Notes under the pieces: generated by a model
The model's input: only the letters and a program-made list of their open reading frames with translations
Database searches by the model: none
Told to the model about the DNA's origin: nothing
Part shown: in pieces, positions 18,144-24,194 of the stretch
How the letters are laid out: every line of letters begins with the position of its first letter
How positions within the stretch are numbered: the first letter of the stretch is position 1
Position numbers and translations under genes: made by a program
Source: Acidobacteriota bacterium
GTDB taxonomy: Bacteria > Acidobacteriota > Terriglobia > Terriglobales > Acidobacteriaceae
Length of the DNA stretch: 24,194 nucleotides
Direction: 5' to 3'
Assembly (NCBI GenBank): GCA_021779695.1
Contig: JAJYAE010000028.1
Span: 1 to 24,194 of the forward strand

Positions 18144-18185
18144 GCCTGGTGAAGCGCGAGCGTTTGTGCTCAGGTTTCACCAGGC
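18144..18185. repeat. 10-bp perfect inverted repeat in a gene-free stretch
   Basis: GCCTGGTGAA at 18144-18153 pairs with TTCACCAGGC at 18176-18185 around a 22-nt loop. It is the only structure I can see in the 330 bases between the lipid-kinase stop (17998) and the hydrolase remnant (18330). There is no downstream T-run, so a rho-independent terminator is not well supported. A regulatory palindrome or a leftover of a lost gene are alternatives. Confidence 0.4.
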
Positions 18186-18329
18186 AGCCCGCCTCCTTAC
18201 ATTGGACAATTCGGCTGTGCCCAGGCTCAGCTCCTGACGAGACATCGAAGCTGCGACGATAGGCAGATTTGAGGACGGCGAGGGACGGCCTCATCCCGGG
18301 GCATCCATTGATTCGCGTAGTAATCTCGC

Positions 18330-18543
18330 GACCCCGACCGTGTTGAGAATGCGATGGTTTATTCTATGGCGTTGAAGCATGCAGGGGTTCCCGCCCAACT
18401 GCACGTTTACGCGGAGGGTGAACACGGCTAAGGGCCACGCCGCACCGCCCTTCACGGGCTGGCTACAACTTGTCGAGACAAGGTTGCATGCCATCAAAAT
18501 TCTGCTGGGAGCAGGGAAGGGTGAGATTGGTAAAACTCAATGA
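18330..18543 (+). pseudogene. Remnant 3' end of an alpha/beta-hydrolase (acetyl-xylan-esterase-like) gene
   Basis: Codons from 18330 read DPDRVENAMVYSMALKHAG and then VPAQLHVYAEGEHG, which matches the C-terminal block of secreted alpha/beta hydrolases (RVENAL..Y..ALK.AGVPAELHVY..GGHGYGLR). The frame is broken by TAA at 18429, where the family has Tyr of HGYG; GPRRTA follows, then a frameshift. The next frame from 18451 continues FTGWLQLVETRLHAI, the expected ending, and stops at TGA 18541-18543. TAG-TAA precede 18330 in frame, and no catalytic Ser segment is found upstream, so only the tail survives. The TGA overlaps the mogA start as ATGA, suggesting the intact gene was once coupled to mogA. 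Confidence 0.7.
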
Positions 18544-19022
18544 TCAGCGTAGCCGTCCTGACGGTATCTGACCGATGTGCAGCAGGGACCGCGGCCGATA
18601 CTGCGGGTCCGGCCGTCGTCAACTTGCTTCGAGAGACTTGGCCCAAAGCACAGATCCTTGATGCGCTCCTCCCAGATGAAGAAGACCTGATTGCAGATCA
18701 GTTAATGCAGTGGTGTAGAAAAGATGTTGCACTTGTGTTGACCGTGGGGGGGACTGGACTCGGTCCCCGAGATGTGACGCCGGAAGCGACGCGCAGAGTC
18801 ATTACGCGGGCAGCTCCAGGGCTTGCCGAGGCGATCCGCGCCATCGGTGCAGAAAGGAACCCATATGCATGGCTTTCCCGTGGAATTGCGGGGCTGTACG
18901 ATCGCACTTTAATCGTTAACCTGCCTGGAAGCCGCAGGGGGGCGACGGAGAGTGCCGCCGCAATTTTGCCGATGCTGACTCATGGGTTGAAAGTCGCGGC
19001 TGGTGGGCATACTCATCCATAA
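18540..19022 (+). CDS. mogA: Molybdenum cofactor biosynthesis protein, MogA/MoaB family
   Basis: This 160-residue protein adenylylates molybdopterin before molybdenum insertion (MogA), the activity of this fold in bacteria. Signatures are the N-terminal AVLTVSDRCAAGTAADTAGP, LLPDEEDLI, and GGTGLGPRDVTPEAT with its catalytic Asp, then LIVNLPGSRRGATES near the end. MogA and MoaB share these motifs; length is nearer MoaB, but function is likely the same. No strong ribosome site precedes the ATG. It overlaps the stop of the decayed hydrolase, so it may once have relied on coupled translation. The molybdopterin enzyme gene msrP lies 1.5 kb downstream on the same strand. Confidence 0.9.
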   Translation: MISVAVLTVSDRCAAGTAADTAGPAVVNLLRETWPKAQILDALLPDEEDLIADQLMQWCRKDVALVLTVGGTGLGPRDVTPEATRRVITRAAPGLAEAIRAIGAERNPYAWLSRGIAGLYDRTLIVNLPGSRRGATESAAAILPMLTHGLKVAAGGHTHP

Positions 19023-19077
19023 ATCGCATTAGTTCCGGTTGAGGTTTGATTGGTTCGAGAGCCATTGCATTGACCGA

Positions 19078-19091
19078 AGGAAACGCTTACC
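19078..19091. promoter_or_regulatory. LacI-family operator-like palindrome 1
   Basis: AGGAAACGCTTACC has the central CG with flanking AA/TT expected of LacI/CcpA-type operators (TGWAANCGNTNWCA) and agrees at most fixed positions. It lies about 160 bases upstream of the LacI-family gene at 19249. Binding is inferred from the pattern and position only. Confidence 0.4.
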
Positions 19092-19123
19092 GGGCAGGTG
19101 CCCTATTTGGAGGCTCGGGAGTT

Positions 19124-19139
19124 TTGGAAAGGTTTTCAA
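19124..19139. promoter_or_regulatory. LacI-family operator-like palindrome 2
   Basis: TTGGAAAGGTTTTCAA is a near-perfect 16-bp palindrome (6 of 7 arm positions match around a GG centre) and fits the LacI/CcpA operator pattern at nearly every fixed position. It lies about 110 bases upstream of the LacI-family start, 46 bases from palindrome 1 centre to centre. Two such sites in one leader suggest autoregulation. Confidence 0.45.
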
Positions 19140-19248
19140 GGAGAGCAGAAGCTAAACAGAATCAGTCATTTTATGTTTGTCAGGCCCTCAATATTATTCG
19201 AACTAGGATGCAGGAAAACGCAGGAAAAGGAATAGAATAGCGGTATCC

Positions 19249-20334
19249 GTGAGTAACCCTAAAAACAATGCGCCCGATCGACGCCGCCCCAGCTCTGTGA
19301 GTATTCGCGATGTTGCGAAGCGGGCAGGAGTATCTATAGCAACCGTTTCTCGCGCCGTGAACCGCGTGCCGACGGTCGATCCAGAGCTTGTGCGCCGGGT
19401 CCGCAAGGCCATTGAAGAAGTTGGCTATTTGCCGAACACGCAGGCGCGGGCACTGGTGTCGGGGCGTAGTCATTTGCTGGGGCTGATTGTTTCGGAGATT
19501 ACGAATCCATTTTTTCCAGAACTGGTGCAGGAATTCGAAAATCTGGCTACAGCACAGGGCTATGAGGTCTTAATCGGTTCTACCAGTTACGACCCCGCTC
19601 GGACGGAGAGCTTGATGCGTCGTCTTTTGCAGCGAAATGTAGACGGGGTCGCTGTGATGACTTTTGGCGTTGAGGAAGAGCTCGTGAAGAAGCTTGTGGA
19701 GCGGGAGTTTCCACTTGTCTTTGTCGATGCCGGACCGAGCCTTTCTAATATTCACGTGTTGAAAGTGGATTATGCGGAAGGAATTCGGCAGGGAGTTCAA
19801 CATTTAGCTGCGCTTGGGCACCGCAAGATCGCTTTCATCAGCGGTCCACTGGAACAGCGTTCTCCGCGAGTCCGACGCGACGCTTTCCTGAAGGCAATGC
19901 GAGAGATCGGAATCGATGTCCCCCCCGAACATGAAGTGGAAGGGACGCACACGATGGAAGGCGGAATCGTGGCCATGGAGCGATTGCTTACCCAAGATCC
20001 TTTGCCGACCGCTGTCATGTGTTCGAATGATATGACCGCAATTGGAGCACTTCATGCCCTGTACCGAACACCATTGAAGGTTCCTCGAGACATTTCCGTG
20101 GTTGGATTCGATGATATCCATCTGGCCCAATTCATGCTGCCGCCTCTCACAACTGTGCAGATGTCGTGCAGGAGTCTTGCAGCAGCCGCGGTGGAAGCAC
20201 TACGAGCAGGGATTGAGCCGGATCATCCAAAGTCACGACAGAAGGAATGGGCGATTCCCACGCGGCTGGTCGTGCGACAATCCTCCAGCTTTCCTCCGGA
20301 ATCGCTGCCGGCCAAGCTGAAGGAAGGTCGTTAG
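19249..20334 (+). CDS. LacI-family transcriptional regulator
   Basis: This encodes 361 residues. The N-terminal helix-turn-helix is textbook (SIRDVAKRAGVSIATVSRAVN), followed by the hinge helix (NTQARALVSGRSHLLGLIV) and a periplasmic-binding-like effector domain (NPFFPELVQEFE, FVDAGPS, GHRKIAFISGP, PTAVMCSNDMTAIGAL, ISVVGFDDIHLA). Members usually repress sugar-use genes and respond to a sugar or sugar phosphate. No sugar genes flank it, so the regulon is probably elsewhere, while two operator-like palindromes upstream suggest self-control. The start is GTG at 19249 after an A/G-rich stretch (AGGAAAAGGAATAG) that is rather far upstream for a ribosome site. Nothing in the frame is broken. Confidence 0.93.
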   Translation: MSNPKNNAPDRRRPSSVSIRDVAKRAGVSIATVSRAVNRVPTVDPELVRRVRKAIEEVGYLPNTQARALVSGRSHLLGLIVSEITNPFFPELVQEFENLATAQGYEVLIGSTSYDPARTESLMRRLLQRNVDGVAVMTFGVEEELVKKLVEREFPLVFVDAGPSLSNIHVLKVDYAEGIRQGVQHLAALGHRKIAFISGPLEQRSPRVRRDAFLKAMREIGIDVPPEHEVEGTHTMEGGIVAMERLLTQDPLPTAVMCSNDMTAIGALHALYRTPLKVPRDISVVGFDDIHLAQFMLPPLTTVQMSCRSLAAAAVEALRAGIEPDHPKSRQKEWAIPTRLVVRQSSSFPPESLPAKLKEGR

Positions 20335-20428
20335 GGTACGGGCATAGATTACCGAGCAATCTGAGAAATGTAGTCAGCAGGAAGAAACAGGAAGGTGCTT
20401 CCCCCCAATTTCATTGGATGAACGGCCG

Positions 20429-20463
20429 CACGAATCTGTGTAACGAGAAGGAAAAGATTCGTG
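20429..20463. repeat. 8-bp perfect inverted repeat between lacI-type gene and msrP
   Basis: CACGAATC (20429-20436) and GATTCGTG (20456-20463) form perfect arms around a 19-nt purine-rich loop, about 45 bases before the msrP start. No T-run follows, so a terminator for the upstream gene is doubtful; a regulator site for msrPQ is the other reading. Confidence 0.35.
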
Positions 20464-20506
20464 TCTAATGGGTGCGAGTGAATTCTTCCCCACGTGAGGT
20501 CGCAGC

Positions 20507-21490
20507 ATGCTCATCGGCAAACCACCCGTAATTCCGTCATCGGCAATTACGCCCAAAGAGAAATACCTGAACCGCAGGAGATTCTTGCAGAGGGCTGCTA
20601 CTGGAGCCGCTGCATTGGGCGTCTCGGCCATCGGCGCTCATCGCATTTCTCAAGTTCTTTCGCCCAGTGCGCGCGTTTATGCAGAAACGAAGTTGACCAC
20701 TGTACCGAGCCCGTTAACCACCACGGGAGAGCAGTTGACGAGTTACCAGGATGTATCCACCTTCAATAATTTCTACGAATTTGGTGTGCAGAAGTACCAG
20801 CCAGCGCAGAATGCTGGGGGGCTCCCAACCCGTCCCTGGTCTATTCAGGTGGAAGGGATGGTCAAGAATCCAAGGACCTTCGATATTGACGCCCTCCTCA
20901 AGCTGAAGCCCCTGGAAGACCGCGTGTACCGCCACCGCTGTGTAGAGGCATGGAGTATGGTCATTCCGTGGGTGGGGTATTCTCTCTCGGAGTTCATCAA
21001 GCAGTGCGAGCCATTGAGTGGTGCAAAGTACATCCAGTTTCTGTCTTACTACGACAGCAGCGTGGAGAAGTGGGCCTCTGAGACGACAATCCAATGGCCG
21101 TACACGGAGGGCCTGCGCATGGATGAGGCCATGAATCCGTTGACTTTGTTGACTTTTGGGCTCTACGGCGAGGTGTTGCCGAACCAGAATGGCGCACCGA
21201 TTCGCGTGGTGGTGCCGTGGAAATACGGGTTTAAGTCGGCAAAATCAATCGTCCGAGTTCGCTTCCTCGATCGGCAACCGCCAACGACATGGAACGAGCA
21301 GGCTCCGAATGAGTATGGTTTTTACTCGAATGTGAATCCAAATGTGGATCATCCAAGATGGAGCCAAAAGACTGAAAGGCGGATTGGTCTCCCTTTTTAC
21401 GCACAGCGCCGGTCAACCCTTATGTTTAACGGCTACGGGGATCAGGTTGCCTATCTCTATAACGGGATGGATTTGCGGAGGGATTTCTAG
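20507..21490 (+). CDS. msrP: Protein-methionine-sulfoxide reductase catalytic subunit MsrP (YedY)
   Basis: This is a periplasmic molybdopterin enzyme that reduces methionine sulfoxide in envelope proteins. The 327 residues include a twin-arginine signal ([20 protein letters not shown], residues 22-41), consistent with export of a folded cofactor enzyme. The molybdenum-ligating cysteine is C145 in [17 protein letters not shown], the SUOX-fold signature. Further family blocks are the [13 protein letters not shown] region and [24 protein letters not shown] lies 9 nt before the ATG. The membrane partner msrQ follows after 34 nt, the normal operon order. mogA nearby would help supply its cofactor. 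Confidence 0.96.
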   Translation: MLIGKPPVIPSSAITPKEKYLNRRRFLQRAATGAAALGVSAIGAHRISQVLSPSARVYAETKLTTVPSPLTTTGEQLTSYQDVSTFNNFYEFGVQKYQPAQNAGGLPTRPWSIQVEGMVKNPRTFDIDALLKLKPLEDRVYRHRCVEAWSMVIPWVGYSLSEFIKQCEPLSGAKYIQFLSYYDSSVEKWASETTIQWPYTEGLRMDEAMNPLTLLTFGLYGEVLPNQNGAPIRVVVPWKYGFKSAKSIVRVRFLDRQPPTTWNEQAPNEYGFYSNVNPNVDHPRWSQKTERRIGLPFYAQRRSTLMFNGYGDQVAYLYNGMDLRRDF

Positions 21491-21524
21491 GCGCCAGGCA
21501 TTTGGCAGGGGCGCAGTCCATGCT

Positions 21525-22157
21525 ATGAAGCGATCGACGTTAATTGCACTGAAGGTTCTGGTATGGGCCGCATGCTTAGGCCCATTTCTTTGGCTCATTT
21601 GGGAAGCGGTCACCAACAATCTTGGGCCAGATCCGACTGCTACGATCACATTTACTACGGGTCTGGTCACCCTGCGTCTACTTGCCGTCTCGCTGGCAAT
21701 CACCCCGATCCGCAAGTTGGTTCCAAAGCTTAGCTGGCTGATTCGGTTTCGACGCTTGATTGGGCTTTTCGTGTTCTTCTACGCATCTCTCCACCTAATG
21801 ACATGGATCGCCTTGTACACAGGCTTTAGCCTGAATGCGATGGCTTCTGACGTTGTGAAGCGGCGCTACATCACGGTAGGAATGGCTGCATGGCTTTTGC
21901 TATTGCCTCTTGCGGCTACATCGACAAACTGGGCGATTCGCAAACTAGGCGGGCAGCAATGGAGCATGTTGCACAGGCTGGTTTACTTGGCTGCAATTTG
22001 TGGAGTGATTCACTACTGGTGGCAGGTGAAGCCGGGAGTGCTAACGCCGACGACCATCACGATTGTTTTCGGGATCTTGCTGGTTGCCCGCCCGGTGCTG
22101 GCGATATTGAATCATCGTAAGCGTGTAGTCGCTCCCGTGCGAACTCCCGGCCTTTAG
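21525..22157 (+). CDS. msrQ: Haem-binding membrane subunit MsrQ (YedZ)
   Basis: This integral membrane b-haem protein passes electrons from the respiratory chain or flavin to MsrP. The 210 residues contain about six hydrophobic segments (starting at ~8, 40, 78, 118, 150 and 175). Likely haem-ligand histidines are H90 in FYASLHLMTW and H150/H163 in MLHRLVYLAAICGVIHYWW. The open frame runs back to 21342 inside msrP; the ATG at 21525, with CAGGGG upstream, gives the family's normal length and is chosen. Its end overlaps the last 4 bases of the converging rnhB gene. Confidence 0.93.
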   Translation: MKRSTLIALKVLVWAACLGPFLWLIWEAVTNNLGPDPTATITFTTGLVTLRLLAVSLAITPIRKLVPKLSWLIRFRRLIGLFVFFYASLHLMTWIALYTGFSLNAMASDVVKRRYITVGMAAWLLLLPLAATSTNWAIRKLGGQQWSMLHRLVYLAAICGVIHYWWQVKPGVLTPTTITIVFGILLVARPVLAILNHRKRVVAPVRTPGL

Positions 22158-22792
22158 ACCGATGAGTCAAGCTTGAGCAAGAGCTGAGCCACCGGACCGT
22201 AGGATCTTCGATGGAGGGGGGTCGGGCCCAACCGGGCAAGAGCATCCCGATGAGCAGCGCAGGGATATCCCTTGTGCTGCGCAATGCCATATCCCGGAAA
22301 CCTTCGATCCAGATCGAGCATGAGACGATCACGGTGCACCTTTGCGAGGATGCTTGCAGCGGCAATAGAGTAGCTTGTTGCATCACCGTGTATGAGCGCC
22401 TGTTGACGGCCTTGCCATTGAATTGTGTCACGGCCGTCGATGAGCAGGTAGTCAGGGCAGGGCATTAGCTGATCCACAGCCCTGCGCATTGCCAGTAGAG
22501 AAGCTTGTCGAATGTTGATCTGATCAATCGTGCAGGCATCCACCTCAGCGATAGCCCATGAAACGGCCTCAGCTCGGATTTGTGGCTCCAAGGCATTTCG
22601 CTTATTTTCTGACAACCTCTTGGAGTCATCGATACCGGGGATATGGCAATTCCTGCTTAAGATGACGGCTGCGGCAACTACCGGTCCGAATAGGGGGCCG
22701 CGTCCAACTTCATCAACGCCCGCGACGTGGTGTGCTCCTTGACTGTATGCGGCATTTTCGGGATGCCATCCGCAGGCTGGGCGCGTGCTCAT
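22154..22792 (-). CDS. rnhB: Ribonuclease HII
   Basis: This removes ribonucleotides and RNA primers from DNA-RNA hybrids with divalent metals. The 212 residues carry the family active site: D27-E28 in GVDEVGRGPLFGPVVAAAV, DDSKRLS (55-61), the Asp in DYLLIDG, and the Asp in the SIAAASILAKVHRDR block. Order rplS-rnhB is common in bacteria and is kept here. No ribosome site is visible before the ATG, and the T-run of the rplS terminator ends only about 8 bases upstream of it. Expression would then need read-through or a very short leader. No internal ATG/GTG before DEVGRG offers an alternative start. Confidence 0.95.
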   Translation of the reverse strand: MSTRPACGWHPENAAYSQGAHHVAGVDEVGRGPLFGPVVAAAVILSRNCHIPGIDDSKRLSENKRNALEPQIRAEAVSWAIAEVDACTIDQINIRQASLLAMRRAVDQLMPCPDYLLIDGRDTIQWQGRQQALIHGDATSYSIAAASILAKVHRDRLMLDLDRRFPGYGIAQHKGYPCAAHRDALARLGPTPLHRRSYGPVAQLLLKLDSSV

Positions 22793-22800
22793 CGATCTAG

Positions 22801-22840
22801 TATAAAAACTCGAACCCCCTGCGAAGAGCAGGGGGTTCGA
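22801..22840 (-). terminator. Rho-independent terminator of rplS
   Basis: A perfect 13-bp stem, TCGAACCCCCTGC (22810-22822) with GCAGGGGGTTCGA (22828-22840), closes a 5-nt loop. Read on the minus strand it is followed directly by GTTTTTATA. It lies 20 bases after the rplS stop and immediately before rnhB. Confidence 0.92.
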
Positions 22841-22860
22841 AAGAGTGGAATGAACTCAAA

Positions 22861-23226
22861 TCAGGCTCTGGCCGCGAGGCGATCAACTTCTTTGAGGCGT
22901 GCAGCTTTGCCCCTAAGCCCTCGAATATAGAAAAGCTTGGCGCGCCGCACCTTGTAGCTGCGAATCTTCTCAATTTTGTCGATGACCCTGGAGTTGAACG
23001 GAAAGATGCGCTCAACACCCTGGCCGAAACTCATCTTGCGAACAGTGAAGGTACCCTGGGGTCCGCGATTCACCGCGATCACCAAGCCCTCAAAAGCCTG
23101 CAAGCGCTCCTTATCGCCTTCCTTGATCTTGACCTGAACGCGAATCTGGTCGCCGGGAACGAACTCTGGCAAATCTGTGCGCTTGAGCTTATCTGCCAAA
23201 CGCTGCATGACTGGATGGATAGACAT
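22861..23226 (-). CDS. rplS: 50S ribosomal protein L19
   Basis: L19 sits at the 30S-50S interface of the ribosome. The 121-residue protein is unmistakable: [49 protein letters not shown], and the basic C-terminus [21 protein letters not shown]. The ATG has AGGAAG 6 nt upstream. In most bacteria it follows rpsP-rimM-trmD; none of these is in the window, and the gene upstream is an unrelated methyltransferase-like membrane protein. Transcription probably starts in 23227-23334, which holds two adjacent small hairpins. A strong terminator follows the gene. Confidence 0.97.
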   Translation of the reverse strand: MSIHPVMQRLADKLKRTDLPEFVPGDQIRVQVKIKEGDKERLQAFEGLVIAVNRGPQGTFTVRKMSFGQGVERIFPFNSRVIDKIEKIRSYKVRRAKLFYIRGLRGKAARLKEVDRLAARA

Positions 23227-23244
23227 AGTGACTTCCTACACTTG

Positions 23245-23277
23245 GACTCAGAGTCTTCAGTTTATCAGAGAACTGAA
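23245..23277. promoter_or_regulatory. Two adjacent small inverted repeats in the rplS leader
   Basis: GACTCAGAGTC (23245-23255) is a perfect 11-bp palindrome. Next to it TTCAGTT (23256-23262) and AACTGAA (23271-23277) form 7-bp arms around 8 nt. Both are upstream of the L19 ribosome site (about 23231-23238) and could fold in the leader RNA. Ribosomal protein leaders are often autoregulatory, but no known L19 leader motif is recognised here. Confidence 0.3.
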
Positions 23278-23334
23278 AGCTTTGCCTACTATGGTGTGGT
23301 TTGCAGGGGCGATCCGCCGCGACAGGAGAACGAT

Positions 23335-23895
23335 TTAACGAATGAGTGGCAGGTAAGACCGCGTCTGCGCCTGATGCTCGAAGAATTCATCCTGAAATAC
23401 ATTCGCGAGTCCCGAGTCGTCCGCAGTAGATCGAAACTCAATTCCAAGGATGAGAAAGAAGAATCCAGGGACCATCATGGGCCACCAGGTTCTACCGATC
23501 GCTGTTGCTGCGGCAAGAGCCAGAAGGGCAGTGTAAACGGGATGCCGAACTGCGCGGTAGATTCCGGTTCTGGGGAGCTGAGGTCGCGTGCCGTCTGCGG
23601 GAAGCCAGCGCTTCTTCCTGGTTGATACGAGTGCGGCGAGCGCGATGAAAATCGGAATCGGGCAAAGAGCGATCGAAATCTCGAGCATTAATAGCGACGG
23701 CTGAGAATCGGCAGGCGAATAGGGAACAAGCAAAAATGCCAGCCCGATCAGAATCAGTATCCCCCCCCATGTCGATGAGGAAGAGTGGGACTCCCGGCTT
23801 TGAAACTGCGTCCACGGGCGGGCGCGAAAGAATGCGATGAGCAGGATTCCCCATCCGATGGCCTGTTCTATGAGCGCTATCTGCCGTAGCATCAT
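23335..23895 (-). CDS. Isoprenylcysteine carboxyl methyltransferase-family membrane protein
   Basis: This is a 187-residue integral membrane protein of the ICMT/phospholipid methyltransferase type. About four hydrophobic segments are visible, then the family's cofactor-proximal signature GIYRAVRHPVYTALLALAAATA and a C-terminal FQDEFFEHQAQTRSYLPLI that resembles the Y..Y...V..LIP ending. Bacterial members use S-adenosylmethionine on lipids or small lipophilic substrates; the substrate is unknown. The open frame extends to 23961, but those 22 residues are read from the end of an IS21-type element, so I start at ATG 23895 (or 23892). No ribosome site is visible. The element begins only about 30 bases upstream, so the native promoter, or even the native start, may have been lost. 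Confidence 0.75.
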   Translation of the reverse strand: MMLRQIALIEQAIGWGILLIAFFRARPWTQFQSRESHSSSSTWGGILILIGLAFLLVPYSPADSQPSLLMLEISIALCPIPIFIALAALVSTRKKRWLPADGTRPQLPRTGIYRAVRHPVYTALLALAAATAIGRTWWPMMVPGFFFLILGIEFRSTADDSGLANVFQDEFFEHQAQTRSYLPLIR

Positions 23896-23927
23896 ATTGA
23901 TACTAACATCTGATTTCGCTACTCTGA

Positions 23928-24000
23928 GTTGGCCCCTTTTGCGCACTTGATTTGGCCCCACCTGGGCACCTGATTCCGTAATTTGGTTTGGGAAGTGATT
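23928..24000 (+). repeat. Imperfect 25-bp direct repeats at the IS21-type terminus
   Basis: Two 25-bp copies share TTGGCCCC at the left and GCAC-TGATT at the right (23928-23952 and 23951-23975, about 70 percent identical by eye). A shorter third copy (about 23981-24000) keeps TTTGG and ends GTGATT; it and the second copy are both followed by CCG. They read as serial transposase-binding sites. Confidence 0.65.
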
Positions 24001-24039
24001 CCGAAGCCGGAGGACGGATTGGCGAACAGGAGGAGCAAG

Positions 24040-24194
24040 GTGGAGCTATACGAGCAGATTCGTCAGGAGTACGAGTGGGGCGCGGGAACGATCCGTGCCG
24101 TTGCCCGGAAGTTTGGTGTGCACCGGCGCGATGTACGGCGGGCGCTGGACAGTGCGGTGCCTCCGGAGCGGAAAAGGCCCGAGCGGAAGAGGCC
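24040..24194 (+). CDS. istA: IS21-family transposase IstA, N-terminal fragment (runs off the window)
   Basis: A GTG with a perfect AGGAGG 6 nt upstream opens a frame that stays open for the last 155 bases. It reads [19 protein letters not shown], then [20 protein letters not shown] and a basic [11 protein letters not shown] stretch. This is the N-terminal helix-turn-helix of IS21 IstA transposases, where the RKFGVHRR(D/T)VR.AL pattern is typical. The DDE catalytic domain and the istB helper would lie beyond the right edge, so completeness cannot be judged. Confidence 0.82.
   Translation, partial: MELYEQIRQEYEWGAGTIRAVARKFGVHRRDVRRALDSAVPPERKRPERKR

Larger units (their letters stand above)
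23925..24194 (+). mobile_element. Left end of an IS21-family insertion sequence (truncated by the window edge)
   Basis: The element appears to begin at TGAGTTGGCCCC near 23925 (IS21 elements start with TG). The end carries repeated blocks: 23928-23952, 23951-23975 and a weaker one ending at 24000, as is usual for the multiple transposase-binding sites at IS21 termini. An istA-type reading frame follows from 24040. The exact boundary is inferred, since the target duplication and the right end lie outside the window. Confidence 0.75.

Noticed and set aside
18129..18314. Direct repeat CCATTGATTC at 18129-18138 and 18305-18314
   Set aside because: Only 10 bp, no associated element or duplication; could easily be chance.
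18291..18497. 68-codon minus-strand frame in the gap before mogA
   Set aside because: It is antisense to the hydrolase remnant, which has recognisable family blocks on the plus strand.
19206..19230. Short tandem of GCAGGAAAA motifs before the LacI start
   Set aside because: Two copies only, purine-rich leader sequence; may just contain the ribosome site.
19046..19240. 64-residue open frame between mogA and the LacI gene
   Set aside because: It overlaps both operator-like palindromes, has no clear ribosome site and no recognisable pattern; more likely leader DNA.
21342..21524. 61-codon N-terminal extension of msrQ inside msrP
   Set aside because: MsrQ proteins begin at the first membrane helix; the extension is msrP read in another frame.
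1..24194. CRISPR arrays, tRNA or rRNA genes
   Set aside because: No regularly spaced repeats and no cloverleaf or rRNA-like sequence seen on either strand by reading.

Overview
The window looks like a chromosomal segment of a heterotrophic soil bacterium, most likely an Acidobacteriota member of the Terriglobia type. This is inferred from moderately high GC, an outer-membrane DUF5916-type barrel, a LacI repressor, and a full aromatic amino-acid degradation operon that lacks the usual glutathione-dependent isomerase. No 16S gene or other decisive marker is present, so the taxonomy is an inference.

Layout. At 209-2668 (+) lies a secreted CBM9-like/DUF5916 outer-membrane barrel protein. The minus strand from 8098 down to 2709 carries a tight phenylalanine/tyrosine degradation operon: hpd, phhA, hmgA, a conserved gene of unknown function, and fahA. 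A divergent Lrp/AsnC regulator (8283-8783) sits at its head, followed on the plus strand by scoA-scoB (8844-10200), a succinyl-CoA:acetoacetate CoA-transferase. Facing them on the minus strand (14967 down to 10211) is a leucine-type operon: a methylcrotonyl-CoA carboxyltransferase-like subunit, an acyl-CoA dehydrogenase, HMG-CoA lyase and a LiuC-like hydratase. Both operons end in acetoacetate, and scoAB between them would activate it to acetoacetyl-CoA, so 2.7-15 kb reads as one ketogenic amino-acid catabolic island.

From 15255 (+) come a divergent citramalate-synthase-like protein, a lipid kinase, the decayed 3' end of an alpha/beta-hydrolase gene, mogA (molybdenum cofactor), a LacI regulator with two operator-like palindromes upstream, and msrP-msrQ (periplasmic methionine sulfoxide repair; MsrP is a molybdenum-cofactor enzyme). 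On the minus strand at the right are rnhB, a strong terminator, rplS and an isoprenylcysteine-methyltransferase-like membrane protein. The window ends in the left end of an IS21-family element (repeats plus the start of istA), which begins about 30 bp upstream of that membrane protein's start.

The best candidate for something undescribed is the unknown gene at 3986-4849. It overlaps hmgA upstream and fahA downstream, exactly where the pathway needs a maleylacetoacetate isomerase, and no GST-type isomerase is present. It may be a glutathione-independent replacement enzyme. This is a hypothesis from position, not from recognised homology to an isomerase.
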